Source: Reticulitermes speratus (taxonomy: Eukaryota; Arthropoda; Insecta; Blattodea; Rhinotermitidae). From it: a stretch of 64,000 bases of DNA. Below are positions 22,309-32,730 of this stretch, piece after piece. Under the pieces are notes generated by a model, which saw nothing but the letters and a program-made list of their open reading frames with translations, made no database searches and had not been told where the DNA came from. The stretch is from assembly GCA_021186555.1 (NCBI GenBank), contig JAJKFL010000026.1, forward strand, positions 6,403,209 to 6,467,208, written 5' to 3'. Both the position numbers and the translations under genes were made by a program. Within the stretch, counting starts at the first letter, position 1; each line of letters begins with the position of its first letter.

Positions 22309-23160
22309 CTGCAATCATTACAGATCAACATTGTATTAATTTAATATACAGCAACTGCATATTCTGAGGCTGTGATGAACTTACAGTACTTTGTACCTGT
22401 AAAGTTTGTTGTGGTATCGAACTGTAACAGTGTATTATGAAGCCATCATGGAAGTTAATATCATCCATCATCATTGCCACATAGTCATTTTTTTTCTCTT
22501 GCAGTCCATTCACAGGCATAACTTGGCTAATGACACTGGGGAAGGTGGGGGGGCGGCGGCGGCGGCAAAATTGACCGTGGGTATTTGGATGTCTCTATTC
22601 TGCATCCCGTAAAATGCAGGTTTTTCATTTTTTTCTGTCTTTACAATACCCAAATAATAATTTAGAAATTACGTTTATTTTTCTTTGCCCCTCTTCAACT
22701 CAGTAGCCAAAAAAGAAAACTATTAATAGGTAGAAAAAATCCTGGAGGCTCATTTGCCCCCAATTGCACCCCGAAAGTTATGCCTATGATTCCATTATTT
22801 CACTTAATAGAACAATATTACAAACTGCCTAATTTTGGCTATTTAATTGTTAAAGGTTTAAGCCACAGAATTAGTGTAAACCTTCCTAACACCTTGAGGA
22901 CGAATCCTCATACACTCATAACTGTCTTAACCTGTCCGCTTGGCCTAACCTGAATACAATCATTTCCATTATTTGTCCCCCACTCCAATGTTGAATACAC
23001 TCATGTTATATGTTCTTTCAATATTTGGATTGTCATGCCTTTTCTCAGAATGTAAGGTGAAGGCCCAGAAAAAGAGAAGAAAAATAATAAATGTAAGGAA
23101 ATGTTGTCCTTGTGTGCGCCATGAAGGCATATTAGGGAGTGAAGCTACATCCTTCATTCA
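22309..23160. other. Peroxiredoxin intron 3, left part; GGC microsatellite
   Basis: Intronic. Contains a G-run and (GGC)n at about 22543-22565. Nothing else recognised. Confidence 0.5.
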
Positions 23161-23375
23161 TCCTTGACCTCAGCACTACGTGGAGGCAAGTGGTAAATAT
23201 CACACCTTGGCTGCTTTATCCCTGGAGAAAGAACATCTAGCACCCATTGAACAGGAGACCAGATGGGCCTCAGTTCCTGTCTGGATATTCTGGAGAAGGG
23301 ATAAGTTTCTTGCATTTGCCAGAAATCAAATTCCTTGGCATAGCAACCCATCGCCTCGTCACCATACTGACAGCA
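23160..23375 (-). mobile_element. SINE family 2 copy (minus)
   Basis: Shares GCAC(T)A...TGGAGG(C/T)(A/G)AGTGGT, CATTGAACAGGAG and TCTGGATATTCTGGAGAAG with the copies at 41868-42165 and 45373-45684. On the minus strand the copies begin with a tRNA-like segment (GATAGCTCGGTCAG box A and TTTGATTCC box B in the clearest copy). Confidence 0.7.
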
Positions 23376-23492
23376 CTATCGTACCTCCTCATGAAAAATG
23401 ATAAAATCTGAAATGCGGACACAAAAACTCTAGTCTGAAGAATATGTCAGCACTGAGAAACTGTGTGGAGGTAGAAGGGATGTTATACTCAC

Positions 23493-23710
23493 TCGACATT
23501 CCTGCCCGTTGATGCTGGGTACAGCATGGACAGTCTCAGCTTGTGGTCAGGCCCAATGATGTACAGTGCACGAACAGTCATAGCTTCTGCCTCATTATTC
23601 TTGTTGTCCTCATCAATCATGTCTAGTTGCACTGCCAGCTGACGGGTTTCATCCGCAATGATGGGATATGGGAAGTCCCCACGAATGTCCAAGCAGTATG
23701 ATTTGATGTC
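23493..23710 (-). CDS. Prdx6: Peroxiredoxin exon 3
   Basis: 218 nt encoding DIKSYCLDIRGDFPYPIIAD, LAVQLDMIDEDNKNN and RALYIIGPDHKLRLSMLYPA up to GRNV. It covers the end of the thioredoxin fold and the conserved Arg of the active site (TVRALYIIGPD). Acceptor TTATAG and donor GTGAGT. Confidence 0.95.
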
Positions 23711-23992
23711 CTATAATAGAACAAGAGATATATAATACTGTACCCCTACCATCCAAAAATTTTATGTCAAATCAAACTCAGAAGGCAGGTAACGTTCTTA
23801 AGTTTATCATATTACAGAAACTATAACATAATCCAACTATATCTAACATTTATTCTGTAATCACCGTGCATCTTTTCACAGTCACTATTTACATACTGTG
23901 CATACCAAGCAGTGAAAAAGTGAAAAAAAAAACCTTGCCTAAAAGTGAACCAGTGAAAAAGACGTGTTAATATATGCAGTTTTAACGACAAT

Positions 23993-24039
23993 AAACCCCT
24001 GAAGATGGCTCTATAACAGCCGAAACATATGTCGGGTTT
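23993..24039 (+). ncRNA. Hammerhead ribozyme-like motif, best copy
   Basis: Stem I AAACCC (23993-23998) pairs perfectly with GGGTTT (24034-24039). The core CTGAAGA is at 23999-24005, followed by T. Stem II GGCT (24007-24010) pairs with AGCC (24018-24021). GAAAC is at 24022-24026, then loop ATAT and GTC at 24031-24033, giving a predicted cleavage site after C 24033. All invariant hammerhead core residues are present, with one extra U between CUGANGA and stem II. Stem III has only two pairs, as in small hammerheads of Penelope-like elements. It lies in intron 2 of the peroxiredoxin gene on the strand opposite to the gene. Confidence 0.65.
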
Positions 24040-25088
24040 TAAAAAGTTTTTAATATGTTTTAAAAAAATATACAGTTTTTTAAATAAAGTTGCATCCAGT
24101 TGGTGTATATATCTAACATATTCATAAATTACATCAAACATGAGTATTTTAACTTCTAGGAACTTTGCTGGTGTTTATTATTACTACATTTTGTATGTAC
24201 GATTTTAACTGAAAATTACCAAAACAGGAATCTGATATATTTCTTTAAGTTAGCAGTTCCACTTTCCTGACAGATTTAAGCAAATCTGTAGAAATATGGC
24301 ACTGAGTGGCCACCAAACTTAAACTTTGGATTTCAGGGTACCAGATTTATCCCACAACCCCACAGCCATAAAAGGACACGAGGTTTTAGGACCTGGATAT
24401 GCTCCCATTCTGAGGTAAAAGGGTGGGGATGCACCTACTGAGTTGGGTCCATCATGAACAGCAATTATCAGTGAACTGGACAAAGCTGAGAAGCCTGGTG
24501 ATCCTAAGTGCAACAGAAAATCACCAGATCCCCTTAGCGATGACAAAATTTATAACACATCAGAGATGTGGTAGTATAAATGTGATTAAGAATTTGTCAT
24601 GAACCTAATGAACCTATGAATAACATAATGTGTTAATAGTGAGGTGATAACATTTAACAGAAAATTGCACAAGACGATGAAGACACATGAGTATGTAAAG
24701 ATAATAGACAGTGATATGCATAGGGAGAATTTCACCAGGCAGGGGCTACATATGAACACAGTGGGTAAAAAAATAATAGCCCAGAGAATAACAGACCACA
24801 TTAGAAAGATCTTAAAAAGACAGACATCTCCCATTAGTTTAAAATGGAAGTCAGGCCTTATGGATAGTGGTCAGGTAGAAGATAAGGTAGAAGGAACAGA
24901 AATGAGTTTAAGAACATCAGGTAGGAAAAGAAAGCTACCAATGACTAGAAGCGATGATTTTTTTGTGGACAACGGACTTGGTAACAAGAGTGTAGTGTTA
25001 CCAATAGTTGGTGATATAAAGGAGTGTGAGAATTCAAAAGTAGTTATCCTTCATCAAAATATTTGGTCTTTCGACAAAAACGACAGAA

Positions 25089-25622
25089 TTGGAAGTTCTG
25101 TTAAGCTTGGAGTTAATGCATGTAGTTGTTATTTGCCTTACAGAACACTGGTTGAGCGATCAGAAACTGAATTGTATAAATATAAAGGGTTTTAAGTTAG
25201 TAAGTGCCTTTTGTAGGAGTAGCAGTGAACATGGTGGATCTGGTATCTATGTAAAAAATGGTTTTGAAACTAAAGAAATAAGTTATTTTGCAGGTGTAAG
25301 TGAAGAAAAAATTTTTGAAATGTCATTAATAGAAGTGGCCAAACAAAAACTACATATAGTGTGTGTATACAGATCACCTAATGGACTGTTTGATAAATCT
25401 CTAAGTAAGTTAGAGTTAGTTATTCAGAAATTATCAATGACTGATAAAATGTTGATTCTTTGTGGTGATTGGAATATAAATTTCCTTCATGGTAATAGCA
25501 ATCTGTATGATTTAGAAGACATACTTTTGAGGTATAATTTAGTAAATACTATCCAATCCCCTACTAGAATAACAAAAAGTACAAGTACATTGATAGATGT
25601 AATGATAATAAATAAGAATTAG
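25089..25622 (+). pseudogene. LINE endonuclease domain frame
   Basis: Open frame with AP-endonuclease-like motifs: LTEHWLSDQ, GSGIYVKNG, VCVYRSPNG, CGDWNIN and TSTLIDVMI. It is cut off from the RT frame downstream by stops near 25622-25840. Confidence 0.8.
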
Positions 25623-25840
25623 GTATTTTACGGAACCTGCAACAATAATAGAACTAGGATTATCAGACCATCAAGCCCAAGTCTTATCCGTCTTGTTTAA
25701 TAGCCACAATAGAGTAAATTGAAAAGTTCTGAAAAGGCATTTTGGAGAAGATAATATTCATGAATTTATAGTTATTAAATAAGCTTTCTTGGCGGGAAGT
25801 ATTCTGGGAGACAGGGGTAAATGAAAAATTCAAGGTTTTT

Positions 25841-27890
25841 ATGGATTTAGTTTTATATTATTTTGACATAGCTTTCCCACTAAAGTTTAGGCATAGGAAG
25901 ATATCATCAAGGAATGGATGGATCACACAGGGTATAAAAAAGTCTAGTAAAAGAATGAGATTTTTAAATATGTTAAAGAAACAACCTAATCTCTCAGAAG
26001 AAACAAAAATGTATATTGATAATTATAAAATAATATATAAAAGAGTACTTAGGGAAGCTAAAAGAAGGGCAAACGACAAGTATATACTGCATGCAAAACA
26101 TAAATCTAAAGCTATATGGCAGATTATAAATAAGGAAACTGGGAAAACCTTATCCAATAAATCTGACATCACAATAAACTGGAACTCTGAAGAAATTACA
26201 CATCCAGAGAATGTAGCCGAATTATTTAATACTTACTTTTCTAATATTTCGGAGGAATTATTAAAGAAAAATGGTAAAAGCAGGTTTCACCCTCCAAATC
26301 AACATTTAAAAATAATGGAAATTACTAAAACTATGTTTTTATTTCTAGTAACAGAAAGTGAAGTGGAAAAAGTGGCAAATGACCTTAAGAATAAATTATC
26401 GGCAGGAATTGATGATATACCTGATTATGTTGTAAAACGGTGCATACAAGTTTTAAAGAAGCCTTTACAAACATTTATAATGCGTCCCTAGAATTGAGGA
26501 TTTTTCCAGATCAACTAAAAGTAGCAAAGGTTATACCGTTATATAAAAAGGGGAATAAAAATGATATTAGCAACTATAGACCGATAGCTCAGCTATCAGT
26601 GTTTTCAAAATTGTTGGAGAAATTAATGCATAATAGAATAATGACATTTATAGACGGGAATGAAGTTCTAACCGAGGCTCAGCATGGGTTTAGGATGAAA
26701 AATCAACTGAAACAGCACTACAGTTTTTCGTTGAGAGTAATCAGAAGACCATTGAGAACAAGATGAACCCAGTTGGAATTATTTTAGATCTTACAAAAGC
26801 ATATGATGTACTTAGTCATAAAATCTTATTGTCTAAGTTGAACTCCTATGGAATTAGGGGTGTGGCTAACATGTGGTTTCAATCTTACTTGTTGAATCGG
26901 AAACACTGTGTGGAAGTAACTAGCATGAAAGAAGGAAAATATATTTCAACTTTAAGGGAACTTGAATACGGTGTGCCTCAGGGTTCAATTCTTGGTCCAG
27001 TGCTGTTTTTATTATATATAAATGACCTACCCTTAAACATCACTGGATCGAAAATAATGTTATTTGCGGATGATACAAATATATTAGTATCGGAGAAAAA
27101 TATAAACAAATTTCAGTGCAAAACAAACAAGGTTATGAATGAATTACAGATATGGTTTAAATTAAACAATCTTGTAGTAAACGTTGAAAAGACATTGGCA
27201 ATTCCCTTCCATACCGTTCAGAATAAAAAGCCAATGTTACCACACATTTTTCTTGAAGGGAGAGATGTCCCCTATAACATAGAAACAAAATTTCTGGGTA
27301 TATACATAAACGAAAATATGAAGTGGAATAGTCATACCAAATATTTAAGTTCTAAGTTAAGTACAAGCTATTACATGATTAATTCCTTAAAGAATGTAAC
27401 GAGTCCATACATCCTAAGAACTTTGTATTTTGCATGTTTTCATGTTCATTTGAGATATGGGTTGACCCTGTGGGGTGGTGATCCTGAAAGTATAAGGATT
27501 TTTAGATTACAAAAGAAAGTAATAAGGTTAATAGGTAAAGCGGGCCAATACGCCTCTTGTAGAAAGCTTTTTAAAGAACTTAATATACTTCCATTGCCAT
27601 GTCTATATATAAGTGAGGTTGTGTGAAATGTAAAATCGAATATGAATAAGATGAAATGTAATGAAGAAGTGCATGACCATTGTACACGCCAAAAAAAAAA
27701 TCTTCATGTTCAGTTCTGCAGAACCACTCTTTTTAAAAATTCTAGTGTAAATGATGTGGGCATAAAATTGTACAATAAATTGCCTAATACAATAAAGAAA
27801 CTAGAAAAGATACAGGAATTTAAAAAAAAGACTAAAGTAATTTTACTGCAACATACTTTTTATTCTGTGGATGAATATATGTCTTACTAG
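25841..27890 (+). pseudogene. LINE reverse transcriptase frames
   Basis: Three overlapping frames (25841-26491, 26440-26766, 26763-27626) and a C-terminal one (27642-27890) together give a complete RT of the CR1 group. The active-site FADD is kept at about 27064-27075. Frameshifts lie near 26450, 26760 and 27626. Confidence 0.85.
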
Positions 27891-28261
27891 GTTTTACTGG
27901 TAGGTTTTTCTTCTTATGCACAATTTTATTATTTTAATTGTTTTGATAGTTTATATTGATGTGCCATGCATTGCTGTGTAAGTGAGTATTGCTTAATCTT
28001 GATAATCTTTGTATTATGTTATAATTTACTATGTTTTCAATAATTTTTGTTAATATAATTTGCAACTGAGATTGATGAATGTTTTATATGTACAATGTAT
28101 TTGATGTGTCCAGTGTCATGTGTATGACTGGATGGACTGAATAAATAATCTAATATAATCTAATCTAAACCTTGCAACAGTGTAATGTATGGTTTATGAA
28201 GAAGTAAATACAGACAAGATAATAAATCCGAGCTGCAAATTGCTGAGTGTATAACCAATGG

Positions 28262-28370
28262 CACCCAACCCCATCTAGTGCCGAGGTTAAGGAAAGAGTA
28301 AAGCTATACCTCTACTCCCCCTCTGGGCCTTCGTGGCCTGTTATAGGGTGAACTTTACCTTTACTGTACC
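28262..28370 (+). mobile_element. SINE family 2, 3' end fragment (plus)
   Basis: CCCCATCTAGTGCCGAGGTT, then CTATACCTCTACTCCC, then CCTTCGTGGCCTG and ACTTTACCTTTACT match the reverse complement of the minus copies (for example 45373-45460). Confidence 0.65.
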
Positions 28371-29330
28371 TTAATAACCAATGGCTTCTCAAACATAAAC
28401 TGTATGTTTCAAAATTGTGCATAATCCAGAGCGCCCATATATTCAAAAGCATTGTTTTAGAATTTACAAATCCATAAAAATTATTACTAAAATATACACA
28501 GCCAGGATGAATGGGCAGATGGAATGAAACTGTTCAGTCAGTTTGCGATTACACACGTTTGACAGATGTAAGTAAACATTGCAATTGCACACTTGTGTGA
28601 AAAATTAATATATAAACAGTTAATATGCTAAAATTCATATATCTTTGATAGTGGTATAAATTTTCAGATTCTGACAGGATATAAATAAATGTTCACTTGA
28701 AATTTTTTAGATTTATGGGTGATTTCTGTAAGAACACGGAATTATTTTTATGTTATGACTGCAGACCTAATTTGTTCAACTAGCAAAGGCAGATAAACAA
28801 TAAAACACATCATGTGTCCACGTATTTCTCTCCAAGCAACCACCATAAAGCTGTGGGAATTTCCTCTGCAAAGGAATGATGGTTTCCAGTTCAGTCATAA
28901 TTAACATACGCCCATCAAGACATCACAGAAAGAAAATTTAATTGTCCTATTTTATAAAGCTGTTTTCATAAGAGAGTTACTGATTCTTGGGTAATAAAAG
29001 AACACTGCTTCGACTACACAGAACATACAGAGATGGGAAGATCATCACAAATGATGAACAGAAAATGATTTCAAAATATGATGATGTGGATTATAATTAC
29101 CATGGTAATAGCTGGGACAGACACAGGAAAATGATAAAAAGTCACATGATAACAGTATATCAGCCATGATTTGAACCAAGTTCTTTTCAAAAACAAGTCC
29201 AGAACTTTACTAGTACATCATCTTGCACAGTGCCATGTTTTCATAAGCAGGTCTATGCACAAACACATGGCCAGAATGAGCAAAATCTTCATATGCCTAT
29301 GAAGGACACTAGCATTAGTATGTGACTTAC
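28371..29330. other. Peroxiredoxin intron 2, right part
   Basis: AT-rich intronic sequence with no recognised repeat. Confidence 0.45.
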
Positions 29331-29487
29331 CGCGACCCAGTCACTGTGAGATTTCAGTTTATCACAAGAGTGAGCTATAACCTTGACTCCTCGCTTCTTA
29401 AACTCATGGTCATGGACAGCAATGCGACCCAATTCTGTGGTGCACACAGGAGTAAAATCTGCAGGATGTGAGAACAGCAAACACCAT
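29331..29487 (-). CDS. Prdx6: Peroxiredoxin exon 2 (catalytic)
   Basis: Acceptor TTTCAG and donor GTAAGT flank 157 nt encoding WCLLFSHPADFTPVCTTELG and KRGVKVIAHSCDKLKSHSDW. The Cys of PVCTTE is the peroxidatic residue, with the Thr three residues before it and the His of SHP as expected for the active site. Phase agrees with exons 1 and 3. Confidence 0.95.
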
Positions 29488-29554
29488 CTGAAAGTGTAAC
29501 GCGGTGTACGGCAGTTCATTGTACTAGACTGTGACTTAACGTGCCATTGTCATG

Positions 29555-30012
29555 AAAATTCAAGTCTTCTGGGATGTTACACTGTTTTAACTGGTAAATA
29601 GTTACTGGTGTTTCAGGGCAGCATAGTCAACCAGTCCAAGAAGAGTTGTTTGTACCTTCTTGATATGTATATATAGTGTAACATCCCTGAAGAGTTAAAT
29701 CCTCATTAACACCTCTGTGAGAACTTCAAATGTCTTATAGTTATAGTTTCTGTAGAGTTCCTCCTCACTCGACACAATATCTCGATGTAGCCATCCTCTG
29801 TAACGCACCCTCCTGAGGATGACCACACGAGTGGCCAAAACATGTAGGAGGTATACCATGTTTATAGTATACTTTCATACACTTATGTGCATTTCTTGGT
29901 TTTAGCTATGACATCGACACAAAGTATTTAGAAACAAACCACTACATCCCTGTAAATCACTGGAAACTACAAACCCAACGCACATCCCAGAAGAACCGAA
30001 TCTTCTACAAAA
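29555..30012 (+). mobile_element. Foldback-type repeat with hammerhead-like motif (peroxiredoxin intron 1)
   Basis: The left end AGTCTTCTGGGATGTTAC and the reverse complement of the right end (GTTCTTCTGGGATGTGC) form an inverted pair. Inside, CTGAGGA at 29813-29819 is followed by T, stem II GACCAC/GTGGCC, AAAAC (29837-29841) and GTA, a hammerhead core with the G of GAAAC changed to A. Similar ends occur at 31340-31455, 49869-49979 and 54250-54694. Confidence 0.6.
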
Positions 30013-30507
30013 ATAATATTTAAAATTACACGGACCTCTATTTTCAGACACCTAATGTTACTTTTTACTTATATCACTAATAGCATAGTTTTTAATTGCC
30101 ATATTGGTGATGTTTTAATTTTGTGTATCAAACATGTGAAATATATTAGTGTTATTGGGCCAATAAACTATATTTTCATCAACATGTTAATTATTCCCAC
30201 AAGTTATAGTTATGATAATACATACATAAATAATACATACATACATACATAGGCCTAATACATTCCATGGCTCCATAGGTATGTCACAAAGACAATAGGA
30301 TGTGGAAAAAAGTCATAAATACACAAGTAAACACAATTTTACACTGTAAAATACAATAAACATTTCACAAAACAGTATTATAGATCATCTTTACACACAA
30401 AAAATTAATCTACAGAGTAAAAGGAGTGTGTATTTAAGTATTTTCTTAAGGCTAATTTAAACTTTGCCTTCTCATTCTGAAGGATTTATAACACTACAGA
30501 TATTATA

Positions 30508-30511
30508 CTGC

Positions 30512-30546
<35 letters not shown>
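30508..30546 (+). repeat. (TTA)n microsatellite
   Basis: About a dozen TTA repeats, in intron 1 of the peroxiredoxin gene just after its donor. Confidence 0.95.
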
Positions 30547-30548
<2 letters not shown>

Positions 30549-30581
30549 CTGGTGTAAAATAGTCAGTTCTGAATAACTTAC

Positions 30582-30664
30582 GAGTCCCCTTGCCAGTCGT
30601 AGAACTTGATGGGTCCCTGCGTGGTGACAGCCGAGAAGTTTGGAATCGTAGCGCCGAGCCTCAT
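30582..30664 (-). CDS. Prdx6: Peroxiredoxin exon 1 (start codon)
   Basis: ATG at 30664-30662 in the context AAAGATGAGG begins MRLGATIPNFSAVTTQGPIK, the usual N-terminus of this family, and ends inside the GDS|W codon at donor GTAAGT. The GDSW stretch corresponds to the lipase-like GxSxG region of Prdx6, but the fifth residue is Cys where mammals have Gly. The 5' UTR extends toward a TATA box at 30741-30748. Confidence 0.92.
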
Positions 30665-30740
30665 CTTTAAACGCGGAGAGACAGCTGTAGAGTGATAGCT
30701 CGTGGCACAGATTGTCTAGCTGGTGGAGCGAGGAGCGCCT

Positions 30741-30748
30741 ATTATATA
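30741..30748 (-). promoter_or_regulatory. Prdx6: TATA box candidate of the peroxiredoxin gene
   Basis: TATATAAT on the minus strand, 77-84 nt upstream of the start codon. The duplicate at 34.4 kb keeps an eroded CATATAAC at the matching place and further homology upstream of it. An ATGACGTAG motif, CRE-like, lies about 35 nt further upstream. Confidence 0.55.
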
Positions 30749-31076
30749 GCACTCGACAGAAACAGCACAATCATCTACGTCATGCTGTTGACTTCCCCAC
30801 CCAGTTACTTATGCACTGTGAGACGACCGCGTTGACACAGCATTTCCACTCACGCCACGTGAAGAGCGAGTTACAGCATGCAGTTGATCGCTGGTTGCGA
30901 TCCTGTAATCGTGTGTTGATCAGTTGCATGCTGTATCCCTCCCTTCCAAAAGAACCTTATTTTATAAAGAATGAAAAATATAAATTCATAACCAGGTCTT
31001 TTGATTTGTACTGTCATGCGTAGTGACACATAAAACACACACAATCCTACATATGAACAACGACATTAACAGAATA

Positions 31077-31307
31077 CAGTAGAACCCCTGTATCCGCGGT
31101 TTACCGCGGCCCGAAAATATTAACACATTCACTGCCAAAGTCGACCATGGTCGATTTCAGTATTTACGTTTTAGTTTGCCAGCGTCGACTTTAGTCGATC
31201 TAAAGTTTACTCTGCAATTTTATATACAGGGTTCGCTACTATCCGCGGTTTCGGGCATCCGCGGTAGGTCTTGGAACGTATCACCCGCGGATACGGGGGG
31301 ACTACTG
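31077..31307. mobile_element. Tigger-like MITE with a piggyBac-like fragment nested inside
   Basis: The ends CAGTAGAACCCCTGTATCCG and the complement of GATACGGGGGGACTACTG form an inverted pair flanked by TA (31075-31076, 31308-31309). The ATCCGCGG-type ends match the Tigger group of pogo elements. The middle, from TTAA at 31120 to about 31215, matches the left part of the piggyBac-like MITE at 60670-61048 (CACATTCACTGCCAAAGTCG and onward). Confidence 0.7.
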
Positions 31308-31334
31308 TATGTAATTGAAGGCTTCCGCCGTGGT

Positions 31335-31460
31335 CGTAATGTTGCTTAAGATTTTCTGGGTTGTTACCCGGCGAAGATGGGACAAACAATTGATTCCGAA
31401 ACGTTGGTCATAAACAAAAAATTACGCCGGTAACAACCCACAAAATTTTAAGCGACATTA
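31335..31460. repeat. Foldback repeat around a decayed hammerhead-like motif
   Basis: Arms TTTTCTGGGTTGTTACCCGG (about 31351-31371) and CCGGTAACAACCCACAAAAT (about 31425-31444) are reverse complements. The loop holds GCGAAGA at 31371-31377, a weak stem II, GAAAC at 31398-31402, loop GTTG and GTC at 31407-31409. C3 and U4 of the hammerhead core are changed. Confidence 0.55.
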
Positions 31461-31985
31461 ACAGAGTTGGTAGGCTGAAGAATAGCCCAACAGTGATACG
31501 AATGAACCAATAACACTTTACACCAAAAGTCCACAAATTGTCTAAAAATGTAGGAGCCACTTCCAAATTCTAAGCGCCAGGCAGGAGACATGAAGCAGTT
31601 CCATACTGAGGGCCAAAAATTCTGTAGTGACCTGTGAACCTCATTATCAGACGCTTTCTGCTCGGTGCATGTGAACTGCAGTAATTATGCTGAAAACATT
31701 AGACACCACCGAACTAAATTCAGTCGCGCGGGATTTATGCACCTCTGCTTTACAAAATTGTCTGTTTGTTAACGCATCTTATTTCTGTGGTTTACTTTCT
31801 GGCCCTATCAGCATCTCAGATTCTATAGCGTCGAGTGTACGATGGTGGTGAGTTGGAAACGACTGGGGACAAACAAGAAAAACCTGACCGCTAGCCGGTG
31901 ACCTGGCCGAGTGTCCAAACCGGTGTCTCCCGAATTAAAAACTACAGTTACCGGATCGGCTACATAAATAAATGTTTGTGTATTT
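31461..31985. other. No supported feature
   Basis: Spacer of moderate CpG content between the foldback repeat and the LINE fragment. No gene recognised. Confidence 0.4.
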
Positions 31986-31989
31986 ATAT

Positions 31990-32285
31990 CATTATCATCA
32001 TCGCACTATAATTTTTCCTGTTGTTTTACGTGGGTGTGAAACTTGGTCTCTCACACTGCGAGAACATAGGCTGAGGGTGTTCGAGAATAGGGTGATCAGG
32101 AACATATTTGGGCCTAAGAGGGACGAGGTAACAGGGGAGTGGAGAAGACTACGTAATGAGGAGCTTCATGATTTACACTCCTCAGCAAATATTATTCGAA
32201 GGAGCAAATCAAAGAGAATGAGCTGGGCGGGGCATATAGCACGTAGGAGGGAAAGGAGAGGTGCCTGCAGGGGTTTGGTAGAAAA
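31990..32285 (+). mobile_element. LINE family A 3' fragment
   Basis: The plus frame reads RTIIFPVVLRGCETWSLTLR, HRLRVFENRVIRNIFGPKRD and MSWAGHIARRRERRGACRGL, the C-terminal part of the family A ORF2. It is truncated at both ends and abuts the SINE at 32338. Confidence 0.85.
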
Positions 32286-32337
32286 TTACTAAAAATGTTT
32301 AAAATATAAATCAATTAATATTTTAAACATTTTTTTT

Positions 32338-32592
32338 TCTAATGGCTCGACAGCCCCTTGGGGGCCTAGGCCGCCTCATTTTTCGAGGCTTCACGATCAC
32401 ACTCAGACACACCACACTCGGTAGGACTCCTCTGGACGAGGGACCAGCTCGTCGCAGAGACCTCTACCTGACAACACACAACACTCACAAGAGACAGACA
32501 TCCATGCCTCCGGTGGGATTCAAACCCACAATCCTAGTAAGCGAGCGGCCGCAGACCCACGCCTTAGACCGCACGGCCACTGGGATCGCTTA
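32338..32592 (-). mobile_element. tRNA-derived SINE family 1, copy 2 (minus)
   Basis: Full-length minus-strand copy from the tRNA-like head (GGGTTTGAATCCC box B) to GGCTCGACAGCC and a T-run (poly(A) on its own strand). AAACATTTTT flanks both sides as a likely target duplication. Confidence 0.9.
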
Positions 32593-32674
32593 AAACATTT
32601 TTAGTATTTTGTATTGTATTTTAATTCTACACACGCACATCTTTGACACAGTTTGCTTTACTTGTATGTCTTCG

Positions 32675-32730
32675 TATATACCTTCCTGATGATGACCTTG
32701 TAGATATCGAAACATGTAAGAGGAACATAA
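32675..32730 (+). ncRNA. Hammerhead-like relic
   Basis: A full CTGATGA core at 32686-32692 is followed by T, a decayed stem II region, GAAAC at 32709-32713 and AT-GTA. Flanks CCTT and AAGAGG can pair weakly. Stem II has lost complementarity, so activity is unlikely. Confidence 0.4.

Larger units (their letters stand above)
24530..28170 (+). mobile_element. CR1-group LINE (family B), nearly full length, few frame breaks
   Basis: In order on the plus strand: the end of an ORF1 with an esterase-like tail (FNRKLHKTMKTHEYVKIIDS, RENFTRQGLHMNTVGKKI) at 24644-24980. An apurinic endonuclease-like domain follows at 25089-25622 (LTEHWLSDQ, VCVYRSPNG, LCGDWNINFL). The RT lies at 25841-27626 with VIPLYKKGNKNDISNYRPIA, GIILDLTKAYDVLSHKILLS, GVPQGSILGPVLFLLYINDL and the catalytic FADDTN. 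The C-terminal part runs to 27890. A tail of TCTAATATAATCTAATC repeats ends it near 28165. Only three or four frameshifts separate the frames. It sits in intron 2 of the peroxiredoxin gene, antisense to it. Confidence 0.9.
21994..30664 (-). pseudogene. Prdx6: 1-Cys peroxiredoxin (Prdx6 type), five coding exons; last exon has a one-base frameshift
   Basis: This gene would encode a cytosolic 1-Cys peroxiredoxin that reduces peroxides and phospholipid hydroperoxides. The five exons join with consistent phases to 662 nt of coding sequence, one short of 221 codons; family members are about 220-224 residues. The catalytic motif SHPADFTPVCTTE (peroxidatic Cys) lies in exon 2, and the C-terminal 1-Cys domain in exons 3-5. 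All introns are GT-AG. Exon 5 reads CTGTTCCTAAGGG where one more C restores the family sequence; this may be an assembly error or an allele. Everything else looks intact, so the gene is probably functional in the organism. Intron 2 (5.6 kb) holds a CR1-like LINE. An inverted broken copy lies 3.7 kb upstream. Confidence 0.9.

Noticed and set aside
30486..30770. Minus-strand 94-codon ORF ending in poly-Asn
   Set aside because: It is peroxiredoxin 5' UTR and exon 1 in another frame, running into the TTA microsatellite.
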